A stretch of 20,455 bases of DNA from JAWLBR01 sp041687495 (GCA_041687495.1 JAWLBR010000056.1:1-20455), one strand, 5' to 3'. Shown: positions 1-7,686, numbered from the stretch's first letter. The notes: generated from the letters alone by a model not told the origin. Numbers and translations: made by a program.

Positions 1-217
1 ACGGGGTGTCTTTTTCTTCAAAGCCGATTCTTAACCATTACAGGAATGCTCCTCTCACTATCTAGTTCAGCTATAGTTCACCCTATGCAGCAGGCGCGGC
101 CGAAGGCAGGGAGCCAGGTCCCATGATGGTCAAGATGAGACTCTACGACTAAGCCAAATATCTGGTTTGGATTCCCACTAGTCAAGGCTGCGGAACCCGA
201 GACACCAACTACTGATC
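1..217. other. Left-edge region without a supported gene
   Basis: No convincing coding region is seen here. On the minus strand a GAGAGGAG ribosome-binding-like motif lies 10 bases before an ATG, but that frame stops after six codons. A TTG at position 21 (minus) would begin Met-Lys-Lys-Lys-Thr-Pro-Arg and run off the left edge, which could be the start of an exported protein. A TTGACT box followed after 17 bases by GATATT (minus strand, about 150-190) could be a promoter for it. All of this is tentative. Confidence 0.2.
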
Positions 218-263
218 AAAAAAGGGGCTGGAGGCGCTCCACAAAGGAAGTCGCCCACAGCCC
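218..263 (-). terminator. Intrinsic terminator of the LysM-M14 peptidase gene
   Basis: Reading on the minus strand, CGGGCTG and GGGCG-type arms pair with CGCC and CAGCCC-type arms (225-230 with 258-263, plus an inner GGCG/CGCC pair). The stem is followed directly by six T residues (complement of the A-run at 218-223). It begins about 10 bases after the stop codon of the peptidase gene, which fits a Rho-independent terminator. Confidence 0.8.
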
Positions 264-273
264 GTTTGCACGG

Positions 274-1689
274 TTATACCGTAGCAGCGTACGTGAGTAT
301 TCCTACATTGTCCTGCCAAATCTCCGGAAGCTGCCACAGAGGTGACGGATTTGCACCGCGGGCAACTTCGATGGTAAATCCCGGGCGCCTGTAAGCCAAA
401 ATGAACCAATCCTTGTAACCTGCGTTACTGGGATATTCCCCTGGGTCCTCCAGCGGTCGATATCCGCTCAGCCGTTGAAATTGGTTCACAATCTGCCGGG
501 ACTGGGCTGGCGCCAAGTTGAGGTAATTCCAATAGATAACTTCACCCCGTGAGTGATAGGCCAAGACCAAGCGGAAGCTGCGGGTTCTAGTCAGGTTGGC
601 AATGGCCCGGCTTTCTGGTTCGGACTCCGGGCTGGGCCCAGCATAGCCTTCGGGAGCGGGACTCTGCGGCCCCTGCTGCTTGGCAAGCTCCCAATTTGCT
701 CGGTACTGCCGATTTAGGTCGACACCCCGAATATTTGCTTTCCATTGGGAGAAATCGGTGGAACCGCCATTCCATTGGATTAGCTGACTCCTAAACGGGT
801 GGTTTGGCCCAACACCGTTAATCACAATGTCCACACCATCGGGATTGACCATGGGGACAATATAGATGCTGCTGGAGTTGTACAGGTTGCGAATATTGTG
901 CCCACCAAGAGTGCCGCCGCTCTGGTAGGCCCTAGCATACTCCTCAATGAACTTCATCAGTAGCGGTGTCGTGATCCACTCCCGCGCATGATGCGACCCG
1001 TTGTAGTGGTATTCCCTGGAGCCAGTGCCCAGACGGACCATGGTCAGCTGTCTTCCCATGACTGACGTACCGATGGAAGACACCTGTAGGAACGGATACC
1101 GCTCCCTGAGCCGCCGTAGATCCTCCTGCATCACGTCATAGTCATACGGGATATTGGTCCGGACAATTCCAGTGCCTGGAGGCACGGGTTGGGCCCCAGG
1201 AATGTTAATGACCTGCCCCACCCGGAGCTGTGACGGATCCTGCAGCTGCGGGTTGGCCCTAATCAGGTCGCCCAAGTCAACACCAAATCGCTGAGCAATG
1301 CGGTACATGGTGTCTCCTACCCGAACCGTGTACCGCTGCTGTGCCGGTGGAGTCGGCCCTGGGCCCGGGCTGGGAGCCGCTCCTCCCCCCGGAATGCGAA
1401 TAGTTTGCCCCACATTGAGTCGTTCAGGATCCCGCAGCTGGGGGTTCGCGGCGATCAGATCCTCCAGCGAAACCCCGAACCTTTGAGCAATCCGATAAAG
1501 GCTATCTCCAGGCTGCACAACATAGTTCCTACCAGCCTGGCCGCCGTCGGTAGGAATCTGCAGTACCTGGCCTACCTGCAAGTTCTGGGGGTTAACTTGA
1601 GGGTTGGCGTTTATCAGTGCCTGGAGCGATACCCCGAACTGCTGTGCGATCTCCCACAGCGTATCCCCCGGTTGTACAACATACGTCAT
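274..1689 (-). CDS. Triple-LysM M14 zinc carboxypeptidase (peptidoglycan endopeptidase)
   Basis: The 471-residue protein has three LysM repeats (about residues 2-47, 55-100 and 118-164, each with a YxVxxGDT/S-type start) joined by Gly/Pro-rich linkers, then an M14 metallocarboxypeptidase domain (about 178-471). Visible catalytic residues are the zinc ligands His234 and Glu237 (in HARE), the third ligand His379, substrate-binding Asn326-Arg327 and general base Glu441. There is no signal peptide. Known relatives cleave gamma-D-glutamyl-diaminopimelate bonds in peptidoglycan, and some act in sporulation, so a mother-cell or cortex/wall role is inferred. The ATG is chosen because an in-frame stop lies just upstream; its ribosome site is weak, while a strong GAAGGAGG sits 44 bases upstream at 1734-1741. 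Terminators flank the gene, so it is probably monocistronic. Confidence 0.93.
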   Translation of the reverse strand: MTYVVQPGDTLWEIAQQFGVSLQALINANPQVNPQNLQVGQVLQIPTDGGQAGRNYVVQPGDSLYRIAQRFGVSLEDLIAANPQLRDPERLNVGQTIRIPGGGAAPSPGPGPTPPAQQRYTVRVGDTMYRIAQRFGVDLGDLIRANPQLQDPSQLRVGQVINIPGAQPVPPGTGIVRTNIPYDYDVMQEDLRRLRERYPFLQVSSIGTSVMGRQLTMVRLGTGSREYHYNGSHHAREWITTPLLMKFIEEYARAYQSGGTLGGHNIRNLYNSSSIYIVPMVNPDGVDIVINGVGPNHPFRSQLIQWNGGSTDFSQWKANIRGVDLNRQYRANWELAKQQGPQSPAPEGYAGPSPESEPESRAIANLTRTRSFRLVLAYHSRGEVIYWNYLNLAPAQSRQIVNQFQRLSGYRPLEDPGEYPSNAGYKDWFILAYRRPGFTIEVARGANPSPLWQLPEIWQDNVGILTYAATV

Positions 1690-1907
1690 TGGTATTCACC
1701 AACTTTCCACAAAAATTCCTAAATACCCAAGTACCTCCTTCGGGTAGTACAGTGTATGTTGTAGGTGGGAGACTGTTCCTGCACCCAGCGTAGCCGCTTG
1801 TGAAGAAAGCCCCCATCTTCCCCACCCTCGGCGGAACTCCGATACCAGCGACGCAGACAACCCTACGGCCTACTTCCAGTACGCCCCCCACTGCAATAGG
1901 CATACGT

Positions 1908-1943
1908 AAAGCCCGAGACTCCTTTTGGTGGGTCTCGGGCTTT
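1908..1943. terminator. Bidirectional-looking terminator after the hydroxyacid dehydrogenase
   Basis: A perfect 12-bp inverted repeat, AAAGCCCGAGAC and GTCTCGGGCTTT, with a 12-base loop. A/T at the stem ends gives short U tracts in both directions. It lies 23 bases past the stop codon of the minus-strand dehydrogenase gene, so it should end that transcript and insulate the LysM peptidase gene. Confidence 0.85.
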
Positions 1944-1965
1944 ATGCACTTAACAATCTTAACTT

Positions 1966-2922
1966 CTAGCCAATCACTACATTCTTTGGTATCTTGTCCA
2001 GCCAAGCAGCTATGTTATCCACGGTGATCTGCGCCCGGCGAAACAGAGCTTCCTTGGTGGCAAAGGCCACATGGGGTGCGACGACCGTGTTCTTGGAATG
2101 CAAGAGTGGATGATCTTCATTCAGCGGCGGCTCCGTCTCAAAGACATCTATGCCAGCACCGGAAATCCGTCCGGTATTGAGAGCTGCAGCCAAAGCCTCA
2201 CTGTCAACAACAGGTCCTCGAGCGGTGTTAATGAGGATGGCACTTGGTTTCATCAAACCAATTCGCTCCCGATTCAGCAGTCCTTTGGTAGCATCTGTCA
2301 AAGGAGTATGTAGGCTGACAATGTCACTTTCCTCCAACAGCGTCTCCAACTCCACGTACTCCACGCCCAAGTCTACAGCCTCTGGCCTTTGCGTCCGGCT
2401 ATACCCTAACACACGGCAGCCAAAAGCCCGTCCGATCTGTGCGACCCGCATTCCTATCGCTCCAGTGCCTACTACTCCCAAGGTCTTGCCAGACAGATCG
2501 CTGCCAATTAAGCCAGCCCTTGTTCCGCCCTCTCTGGTCACAGCGTCGCAAGGCACGATATTGCGCAGGACAGCGATCATCAAACCAATGGCCAGCTCAG
2601 CAACAGAGTCGGTACTATACCCGGCAGCATTGCACACGGTGACTCCCTTTTCCAAGCAAGCTTCACGGTCAATGTGGTCAACTCCTGTGAAGGCTACAGA
2701 AATCAGGGAGAGGTTGTCCGTCGCAGTGATGACTCGGCGGCTCAAAGGTAGATTAGCCACGATCAACACGTCCGCTCCGGCAGAGCGGGCAATCAATTCG
2801 TCTTCGTCCTCAGTACGGGTTTCATACAGGACAAACTGATGTCCTAACTCCTTTAAGGGATCGATGAGGCGGTCAAGTTCTTGTTTTGAGATGCCCAAAG
2901 GCTCAAGCAAAACGATGCGCAC
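1966..2922 (-). CDS. D-isomer-specific 2-hydroxyacid dehydrogenase family protein
   Basis: The 318-residue protein matches the D-2-hydroxyacid dehydrogenase / phosphoglycerate dehydrogenase family, which reduces 2-keto acids or oxidises 2-hydroxy acids with NAD(P). The Rossmann motif GVVGTGAIG lies at about 149-157. The catalytic residues are Arg235 (NTARGP), Glu264 (DVFETEP) and His284 (APHVAFAT). There is no ACT or other regulatory C-terminal domain as in long SerA, so a catabolic hydroxyacid or glyoxylate/hydroxypyruvate reductase role is as likely as serine synthesis. The GTG start at 2922 is chosen because AAGGAG lies 9 bases before it and family homology begins there; the frame is open for 80 more codons upstream but that part has no family resemblance. 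It is divergent from the ManD-type dehydratase gene, suggesting shared control. The exact substrate is unknown. Confidence 0.9.
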   Translation of the reverse strand: MRIVLLEPLGISKQELDRLIDPLKELGHQFVLYETRTEDEDELIARSAGADVLIVANLPLSRRVITATDNLSLISVAFTGVDHIDREACLEKGVTVCNAAGYSTDSVAELAIGLMIAVLRNIVPCDAVTREGGTRAGLIGSDLSGKTLGVVGTGAIGMRVAQIGRAFGCRVLGYSRTQRPEAVDLGVEYVELETLLEESDIVSLHTPLTDATKGLLNRERIGLMKPSAILINTARGPVVDSEALAAALNTGRISGAGIDVFETEPPLNEDHPLLHSKNTVVAPHVAFATKEALFRRAQITVDNIAAWLDKIPKNVVIG

Positions 2923-3179
2923 AGTAAAACACTCCTTGTATATTGGTAGATTGGAGACTGAATCCAGCAGGCAGTTCTTTCCTAGGATGCGCTCTTTACT
3001 ATGATAGATCACCGCAAAGAAAAACGAAACCCTTACCTCGCGGCTTATGTCTAGACACCTCAACCTGCAAAAAACCCCGAGAGGACTACAAAGGGTTCTT
3101 GCCTCCAGCGTGCAACTAGAAAAGGAAAAGGGACCAGGGATGGGGCTACATACGCAAACCAACCAAGGGGTGAAACCAA

Positions 3180-4382
3180 ATGGGAAATCTCACCATTACC
3201 GACGTCAAAACAATCTTGACCGCTCCCGCCGGTATCGATCTGGTAGTAGTCAAGATTGAAACCTCCGAGCCGGGACTGTATGGACTAGGATGCGCCACGT
3301 TTACCCAACGGGCGCTGGCAGTCAAGACAGCAGTCGACGAATACATGAAGCCGTTCTTAGTGGGCAAAGACCCCAGAAGAATAGAAGACATCTGGCAGTC
3401 TGCGAACGTCAGCGCTTACTGGCGCAATGGACCGGTTTTGAACAACGCCCTTTCCGGAGTGGATATCGCTCTTTGGGACATTAAGGGCAAGTTGGCTGGG
3501 ATGCCAGTCTTTGAACTGCTAGGCGGCAAATGCCGCGGGGCAGCGGCGGTCTACCGCCACGCCAGCGGAAGAGACCCGATAGAAGTCGAAGATAAGGTGC
3601 GTTCGTATATGGAGCAGGGGTATCATTTTGTGCGCTGTCAGATGGGGGCTTACGGCTGGAGCGAGCAGATGCGCCAGGGGCCAGATCCAAGGGTAGACGG
3701 TGCGTACTTCGATCCCGATGCATATGTCCAGAGCGTCCCTCGGATGTTTGCTCATCTACGGGAGACCTTGGGATTTGAAGTAGAGCTTCTCCACGATGTA
3801 CACGAACGGATCGCGCCCATCGAGGCTGTCCGCTTGGCGAAGTTAGTTGAGCCATTCCGCTTGTTCTTCCTGGAAGACCCCCTGGCACCAGAGCAGGGTG
3901 AATGGTTTCGCATGATCCGCAGTCAAAGCGCCACTCCCATCGCCATGGGAGAACTGTTCAACAACCCAAGCGAGTGGAAGGAACTAATCACCGGGCAGCT
4001 CATCGACTTCATTCGGGTACATATTAGTCAGATCGGTGGGATTACACCGGCAAAGAAGCTAGCCAACCTTTGCGAAGCCTTCAGTGTTAGGACAGCTTGG
4101 CATGGTCCGGGAGACGTTTCCCCAGTGGGGCATGCAGCCAACGTCCATCTGGATATTGCTTCCGCCAACTTTGGTGTGCAGGAGTGGGCCGGGTTCAATG
4201 AGGCCCTAGAGGAGGTATTCCCCGGGTGTCCACAGGTCAAGAACGGTTACGCCTATCCCAATTCGCAGCCGGGACTAGGAATTGATATTGACGAAGCAAA
4301 GGCGGCCAAATACCCCATCCTCAACAAACTGCCCACCTGGACTCTCACTCGGACACCTGATGGTACTTCAGTGCGACCTTAA
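3180..4382 (+). CDS. Enolase-superfamily sugar-acid dehydratase (ManD/RspA type)
   Basis: The 400-residue protein belongs to the mandelate racemase / muconate lactonizing enzyme group and most resembles the D-mannonate/D-gluconate dehydratase subgroup (RspA-like). These enzymes dehydrate sugar acids to 2-keto-3-deoxy acids using Mg2+. Likely metal ligands are Asp206 (HDVHER), Glu232 (LEDP) and Glu258 (MGELFNNP). Acid/base candidates are His208 and His308 (WHGPGD). The C-terminus keeps the family ending YPNSQPGLGID, then DGTSVRP. The ribosome site AAGGGG lies about 9 bases before the ATG. Many ManD-like members have low or no mannonate activity, so the true substrate is uncertain. It is divergent from the hydroxyacid dehydrogenase and ends at a hairpin terminator. 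A keto-deoxy acid product would suit the aldolase-family protein at 11722-12615. Confidence 0.9.
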   Translation: MGNLTITDVKTILTAPAGIDLVVVKIETSEPGLYGLGCATFTQRALAVKTAVDEYMKPFLVGKDPRRIEDIWQSANVSAYWRNGPVLNNALSGVDIALWDIKGKLAGMPVFELLGGKCRGAAAVYRHASGRDPIEVEDKVRSYMEQGYHFVRCQMGAYGWSEQMRQGPDPRVDGAYFDPDAYVQSVPRMFAHLRETLGFEVELLHDVHERIAPIEAVRLAKLVEPFRLFFLEDPLAPEQGEWFRMIRSQSATPIAMGELFNNPSEWKELITGQLIDFIRVHISQIGGITPAKKLANLCEAFSVRTAWHGPGDVSPVGHAANVHLDIASANFGVQEWAGFNEALEEVFPGCPQVKNGYAYPNSQPGLGIDIDEAKAAKYPILNKLPTWTLTRTPDGTSVRP

Positions 4383-4389
4383 CAAAGCA

Positions 4390-4440
4390 GATCCTTCAGA
4401 GGATCGATTAAGGCTCTCAGTCTATCCTGACTGAGAGCCT
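4390..4440 (+). terminator. Double hairpin downstream of the dehydratase gene
   Basis: Two consecutive inverted repeats follow the stop codon: GATCCT/AGGATC (4390-4405, 4-base loop) and AGGCTCTCAGTC/GACTGAGAGCCT (4411-4440, 12 bp, 6-base loop). The second is strong but is followed by CGCTTTCGCT rather than a pure T tract. It probably ends dehydratase transcription and separates it from the convergent PhzF remnant. Confidence 0.65.
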
Positions 4441-4469
4441 CGCTTTCGCTATGGGATTACACTCTGTTT

Positions 4470-4715
4470 CTACAGCGTAATCGTCCCCTGCAGATACTGC
4501 ACCGCTCTCCCCGAAATCCACACAGTACCACCGTTGTTCTTGCACTCCAGCTGTCCCCCTCGGGCAGATACCTGCCATGCTTTCAGCTCCTGTTTGCGGA
4601 GCCGCTCAGACCAGTAAGGGATCAATGTGCAGTGGGCAGACCCCGTAACCGGATCCTCTGGGATACCCGCCGCGGGAGCAAAGAACCTAGACACAAAGTC
4701 CGGTGCAACCCCCAT
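4470..4715 (-). pseudogene. PhzF-family isomerase, C-terminal remnant
   Basis: The 81-residue frame matches only the C-terminal third of PhzF-family proteins (normally about 260-300 residues). It has the conserved SRFFAPAAGIPEDPVTGSAH segment, then PYWSERL and SARGG. PhzF-type proteins are isomerase/epimerase-like enzymes with a diaminopimelate-epimerase fold; the catalytic Glu near the N-terminus is missing here. An in-frame TAA lies two codons upstream of the first ATG, and I cannot find a clear N-terminal half upstream in any frame. The 8-base direct repeat ATGCAGTT (4714-4721 and 4733-4740) sits exactly at the truncation point. I read this as a decayed gene left by a deletion. A short functional protein is unlikely because the active site needs both lobes. 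Confidence 0.8.
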
Positions 4716-4818
4716 GCAGTTTTAGTTTGCTAATGCAGTTAGCTGCGATAAGAATTCCACAACAAGGAGTATTTTCCTGGGAGGTACTGACAAATGAACG
4801 CTGCCCTGCGCGCAGAAA

Positions 4819-4851
4819 CCGGCCCAATGCCTCAGAAGGCACTAGGGCCGG
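4819..4851 (-). terminator. Terminator of the spore coat gene pair
   Basis: CCGGCCC (4819-4825) pairs with GGGCCGG (4845-4851), and an inner TGCC/GGCA pair extends the stem. On the minus strand the hairpin is followed by TTTCTG. It lies about 28 bases beyond the stop codon of the downstream coat gene. Confidence 0.65.
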
Positions 4852-4878
4852 TCTGTCGCCGCCAAAGGCTTTCAGACT

Positions 4879-5205
4879 TTACTGGAATCCACCATACGGG
4901 AATTGGCTTTGGTAGCCCTGGTAAGTCTGAACCTCCTGCTGGATCTCTTGGGCTGAAGCTGCATCAAAGCTATACCAGCCCTTCTGGAACATCAGATTGA
5001 AGAGCCGGCGCTGACAGTTCTGCGTTTCATTGGCTATAGTTAGGACATCTTGGTAGAGGCGTTGGTGGCTGGCCTCGTTGAGGAAGACAGAGTAACCTGC
5101 TGTCAAATACTTCTCATAGGTAAGCTGGTCATTCAGAAAGTCCCGATCATTCATCTGCGGGGTCTGAGCAATCTGCGTCTTCGGATTCTCGATTTTCTGA
5201 TTCAC
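4879..5205 (-). CDS. CotF-family spore coat protein (second gene of pair)
   Basis: The 108-residue protein resembles the Coat_F family of spore coat proteins: a short Gln-rich N-terminus, then NDRDFLNDQLTYEKYLTAGY, a helical segment with NEASHQRLYQDVL, and an aromatic Gln/Tyr/Gly-rich tail. The family forms a ferritin-like helical bundle and is deposited in the coat; no catalytic role is known. The GTG start is preceded by AAGGAGG with 7-base spacing. It lies 12 bases after the upstream coat gene, whose stop codon touches this ribosome site, so the two are translated from one message. Expression late in sporulation in the mother cell is inferred from the family. CotF-like proteins are often abundant in Clostridia-like Bacillota and in some lineages have spread beyond classical spore formers. 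Confidence 0.85.
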   Translation of the reverse strand: MNQKIENPKTQIAQTPQMNDRDFLNDQLTYEKYLTAGYSVFLNEASHQRLYQDVLTIANETQNCQRRLFNLMFQKGWYSFDAASAQEIQQEVQTYQGYQSQFPYGGFQ

Positions 5206-5217
5206 GTCGCCGCCTCC

Positions 5218-5559
5218 TTACTGCATGGTACTCTGATTCTGATGCATCTGCAGGTGGTTCAAAAGCTGCTGATAGTGCCGCTGATGCATCATACCAGCCT
5301 CTTCCAATGCTTGCCTGATCTCCTGATCCTGACACTGCTGAGCAAGGAAATGGGCTTTCTTCATACCTAGAAGATTCCAGGCCAACATGTCCTTGGTGTA
5401 CAGCATATCCTTGGATGTCATCAGGTCCGGCGGCTGGGTCATGATTCTCTGCTGCGTCCCTAGATTTGGCTGATTTGGCTGCATCATCCGATTCTGACTC
5501 GACTGCATCCCGATATTCGGGTGCATACCAAAATCAGGCATGTTCGGAAACTGCTGCAT
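5218..5559 (-). CDS. CotF-family spore coat protein (first gene of pair)
   Basis: The 113-residue protein has a low-complexity N-terminus rich in Met, Gln, Asn and Pro (about residues 1-45), then a Coat_F-like core with TSKDMLYTKDMLAWNLLGMK, CQDQEIRQALEEAGMMHQRH and a Gln/Met/His-rich end. It is a diverged paralogue of the gene 12 bases downstream, sharing the helical D-x-L...H pattern. The ATG has AGGAG 9 bases upstream. Together the pair forms a two-gene coat operon ending at the hairpin at 4819-4851. The Met/His/Gln richness could help cross-linking or metal binding in the coat, but that is speculation. Confidence 0.85.
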   Translation of the reverse strand: MQQFPNMPDFGMHPNIGMQSSQNRMMQPNQPNLGTQQRIMTQPPDLMTSKDMLYTKDMLAWNLLGMKKAHFLAQQCQDQEIRQALEEAGMMHQRHYQQLLNHLQMHQNQSTMQ

Positions 5560-5622
5560 AGGGGTACACTCCTCCCTTTGGTGAACTTGTCCACATCTCT
5601 AGGATTTGCACCCCTAGGCAGA

Positions 5623-5706
5623 CTATAACAAACCTCGGCCGGCAGAATTTGCCATCATCGCACCATAGTTGTGGAACGGCCGATCATCCATTCCTTGCCA
5701 AGGCAT
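5623..5706 (-). CDS. Possible small ORF (27 aa) between DUF3298 and coat genes
   Basis: On the minus strand an ATG at 5706 lies 5 bases after the stop codon of the DUF3298 gene and opens a 27-codon frame beginning Met-Pro-Trp-Gln-Gly and ending Arg-Gly-Leu-Leu before TAG. A GAGG motif overlaps the junction, but its spacing (2 bases) is too short to be good. No family is recognised. The stretch also has to hold any promoter of the coat operon, so this may be chance. Confidence 0.2.
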   Translation of the reverse strand: MPWQGMDDRPFHNYGAMMANSAGRGLL

Positions 5707-5711
5707 TTCCT

Positions 5712-6542
5712 CTAGTGCCCAGGCATCAACACACCTCTCAATTGAGAAAACGGAATCAAGAACTCCGGGATTCCAGCGACGTAGGGCGCAATCTCATACA
5801 AATCAAAGAAAATGACGATCCCTTCGTCAGTCAGGTAAAAGCGCCTCTGATCGGGCTCCCAGCCCTGCTCCAGACGCGGAGAGAAGTAATTCTCCGGGTT
5901 TTCGGATATCTGGCGCTGAACCTCCTGTGCAATCGTTGCCTTGTAGTTGACCTCCGGTGCAAACAGATCCCCCAGCTGCAGTAGCTTCCCCGTCTTGACA
6001 TCCAGGGTGAAGGGCTCATAGTAGGTCAAGCCGTGGGCTCCCCCAGTGTACTGATACAGTGAAGCAACTATACTGATTAACCTACCGTCGTTTCGGGTAA
6101 CCCTATAGTTCACGTGGGCCGAGTATGGGCGAAACTCCATGCCATCGGCGATAAACTCCTGGGCATCCATCTCCGCGTGGTTTCGCAGGTTACTGGTAAA
6201 TCCAACCAACGGCGCCTCAAGCCTAGCGTTCAGCCAGTTTTGCAGATCTAGATCGGCCAAACCCAGAAGTACTGGGACCTCCAGCTCCATCTCAAAGACC
6301 GGCGTTTTTGTCGTTGTCCTACGCTTTAGTACCCAGACTTGTCTGCTACGAGTCTGGGTGTCCTCCGCTGAACCTGCCACAGTGTCAACACTCAATTCAG
6401 CCTCAGCTGTCGTCACGTCCCGTGGGTCGCGCTTGCTTGGCACCGCAGCTGTTTCGCCAGCGCTCCCCGGCAAAGCCATCCCCAAAAGTAATAAGACAAG
6501 TAAGGATATCCGTAGAAAAATCAATGAGTCCACCCCTTTCAT
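5712..6542 (-). CDS. Secreted DUF4163/DUF3298 (RsiV/PdaC-like) domain protein
   Basis: The 276-residue protein starts with a hydrophobic segment (LLVLLLLGMALPGSA, about residues 14-28) typical of a signal peptide, then a variable linker. A DUF4163-like part lies at about 75-160 and a DUF3298 part at about 160-276 with YTGGAHG, DVKTGKLLQLGDLF, FYLTDEGI and YEIAPYVAG. These domains occur in the extracellular part of anti-sigma factor RsiV, which binds lysozyme, and in peptidoglycan deacetylase PdaC. Here there is no catalytic domain and no cytoplasmic anti-sigma segment, so it is an exported stand-alone sensor or wall-associated protein of unknown role. The ATG at 6542 has only AAGG upstream, buried in a hairpin; a TTG at 6524 with AAAGGGG about 8 bases upstream is a credible alternative start that keeps the signal peptide. 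Confidence 0.8.
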   Translation of the reverse strand: MKGVDSLIFLRISLLVLLLLGMALPGSAGETAAVPSKRDPRDVTTAEAELSVDTVAGSAEDTQTRSRQVWVLKRRTTTKTPVFEMELEVPVLLGLADLDLQNWLNARLEAPLVGFTSNLRNHAEMDAQEFIADGMEFRPYSAHVNYRVTRNDGRLISIVASLYQYTGGAHGLTYYEPFTLDVKTGKLLQLGDLFAPEVNYKATIAQEVQRQISENPENYFSPRLEQGWEPDQRRFYLTDEGIVIFFDLYEIAPYVAGIPEFLIPFSQLRGVLMPGH

Positions 6543-6551
6543 GTGAAAACA

Positions 6552-6585
6552 ACCTTGGCCAGGATTGAACCTCCCAGGCCAAGGT
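6552..6585 (-). terminator. Hairpin between the GldA-like gene and the DUF3298 gene
   Basis: ACCTTGGCC and GGCCAAGGT form a perfect 9-bp stem with a 16-base loop. On the minus strand it is followed by TGTTTTC. It begins 16 bases after the GldA-like stop codon, so it probably terminates or attenuates that transcript. Its 3' arm contains the only AAGG ribosome-site-like motif for the ATG at 6542. Confidence 0.55.
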
Positions 6586-6600
6586 CGTAGCTGCCAGAAA

Positions 6601-7686
6601 CTAAGAGTGCTGTCGACTCAGTCCGTCCACCCGATGGACGGCCTCCAGCACCATCTGGGGGCTCACTTCCATTGGCATGTTGTGCATATCCCCGGTCGCT
6701 GCGGAGATATCGCTTACCAGCTGCAGATCGGCACTAGACAGATCAGCAATCTCAGCTAGCGTGGTCGGCACACCACACTCCCGGGCTAACTGAATCTCAG
6801 CAAGAAGCTCAGCGTCACTGCGCTCCTCAAGGGCTAAGAGACATAGATTACCAAACCCAACTAGCAGACCGTGCCCCAAGCCATGGGCTGCCGCTACATT
6901 GGTGAATCCGAAGTAAATCGCGTGGGCAGCCGCCCCTCGGCACTTCTCGCCGCCAAGAATAGAAGAGCTGCCGGCGTAGAAGATGATGCCATCAATCACA
7001 TACTCAAAGTCTTCTGTAACAGTACCCACCTGGGCTGCTTTCTTTGCTCCCGGACCAAACTTACCAATTACTTCATAGCAGATCTTGCCGTTGGTGATTC
7101 CGCCAACGGTCCAGCTGGTTGTTGGGATCTTACTTGTGGTCGCCCGCAGCTCATACCATTTGGCCAGAGTGTCCCCCATGCCGGCATAGAGCCACTTTGC
7201 AGGGGCTTCCAACAGGATCTGGCTGTCGGCAACAACCGCCGCTGGACACGACGATTTGGCTGTGTTTTCGAGAAACCGCCCGTCCGGTTGGTAAACAACG
7301 GACAACGGGGTAAACGCTGCGCAAGTGGCAGCGATGGTTGGAACTGTGACACAGGCCACCCCAGCTTGGTATGCAGCTGCCTTACCGGTATCGAGTGCCT
7401 TACCACCTCCAACAGCAACGATCAGACTGACTTGGTGCCGTTGCGCTTGACTGGCGACTTGTTCAATATTTCCCCAGGTACACTCGCCGCCGTACCAGAG
7501 GGTATCCACTAGTTCAATACCAGCACTGGTGAGGCTCGCTGTTGCTGAGTCCTGCGCCGCTGCCAAAGCATTATGGCCACCTATCATCAGTGCCTTTGGG
7601 CCGATGGCTCGACAGATCTCGCCTAACTGCGAGATCGCGCCTGCTCCTCGGTGATAAACGGCCGGGAAGCGGATATCTGCTGTCAT
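6601..7686 (-). CDS. Glycerol dehydrogenase-like, metal-dependent alcohol dehydrogenase
   Basis: The 361-residue protein matches the GldA branch of the iron-containing alcohol dehydrogenase superfamily in length and layout. It has an N-terminal NAD-binding domain with AVGGGKALDTGK (about 91-102) and VPTIAATCAAFTPLSVVY (about 115-132). The C-terminal domain carries metal ligands Asp172 (GMGDTLAKWYE), His255 (AAAHAI) and His272 (HGLGHG). Family members oxidise glycerol to dihydroxyacetone or reduce small aldehydes and ketones with NAD(H) and Zn2+. The start at 7686 is where family similarity begins; the frame continues 32 codons upstream without resemblance. The neighbour upstream is a sulfatase 113 bases away on the same strand, so co-transcription is possible. 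A related possibility is a glycerol-1-phosphate or 3-dehydroquinate-like enzyme, but the motifs fit GldA best. The substrate is unproven. Confidence 0.88.
   Translation of the reverse strand: MTADIRFPAVYHRGAGAISQLGEICRAIGPKALMIGGHNALAAAQDSATASLTSAGIELVDTLWYGGECTWGNIEQVASQAQRHQVSLIVAVGGGKALDTGKAAAYQAGVACVTVPTIAATCAAFTPLSVVYQPDGRFLENTAKSSCPAAVVADSQILLEAPAKWLYAGMGDTLAKWYELRATTSKIPTTSWTVGGITNGKICYEVIGKFGPGAKKAAQVGTVTEDFEYVIDGIIFYAGSSSILGGEKCRGAAAHAIYFGFTNVAAAHGLGHGLLVGFGNLCLLALEERSDAELLAEIQLARECGVPTTLAEIADLSSADLQLVSDISAATGDMHNMPMEVSPQMVLEAVHRVDGLSRQHS

Noticed and set aside
1751..1758. CATACACT on the minus strand, similar to a sigma-E -10 box, upstream of the LysM peptidase
   Set aside because: No matching -35 ATA-type element is found at the required distance, so a sporulation sigma promoter cannot be claimed.
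2150..2839. 229-codon open frame on the plus strand opposite the hydroxyacid dehydrogenase
   Set aside because: The minus-strand frame has all catalytic motifs of a known family; the opposite frame has low-complexity Ser/Arg-rich sequence typical of an antisense shadow.
2923..3162. 80-codon N-terminal extension of the hydroxyacid dehydrogenase
   Set aside because: The extension has no family resemblance and is Cys/Phe-rich. GTG at 2922 has a well-placed AAGGAG and matches the usual family start.
4794..5000. Plus-strand frame with a good GGGAGG site before an ATG at 4794
   Set aside because: The frame runs through the coat operon terminator hairpin and antisense to the coat gene, and its protein matches nothing. 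The ribosome-site match is probably chance or the trace of a lost gene.
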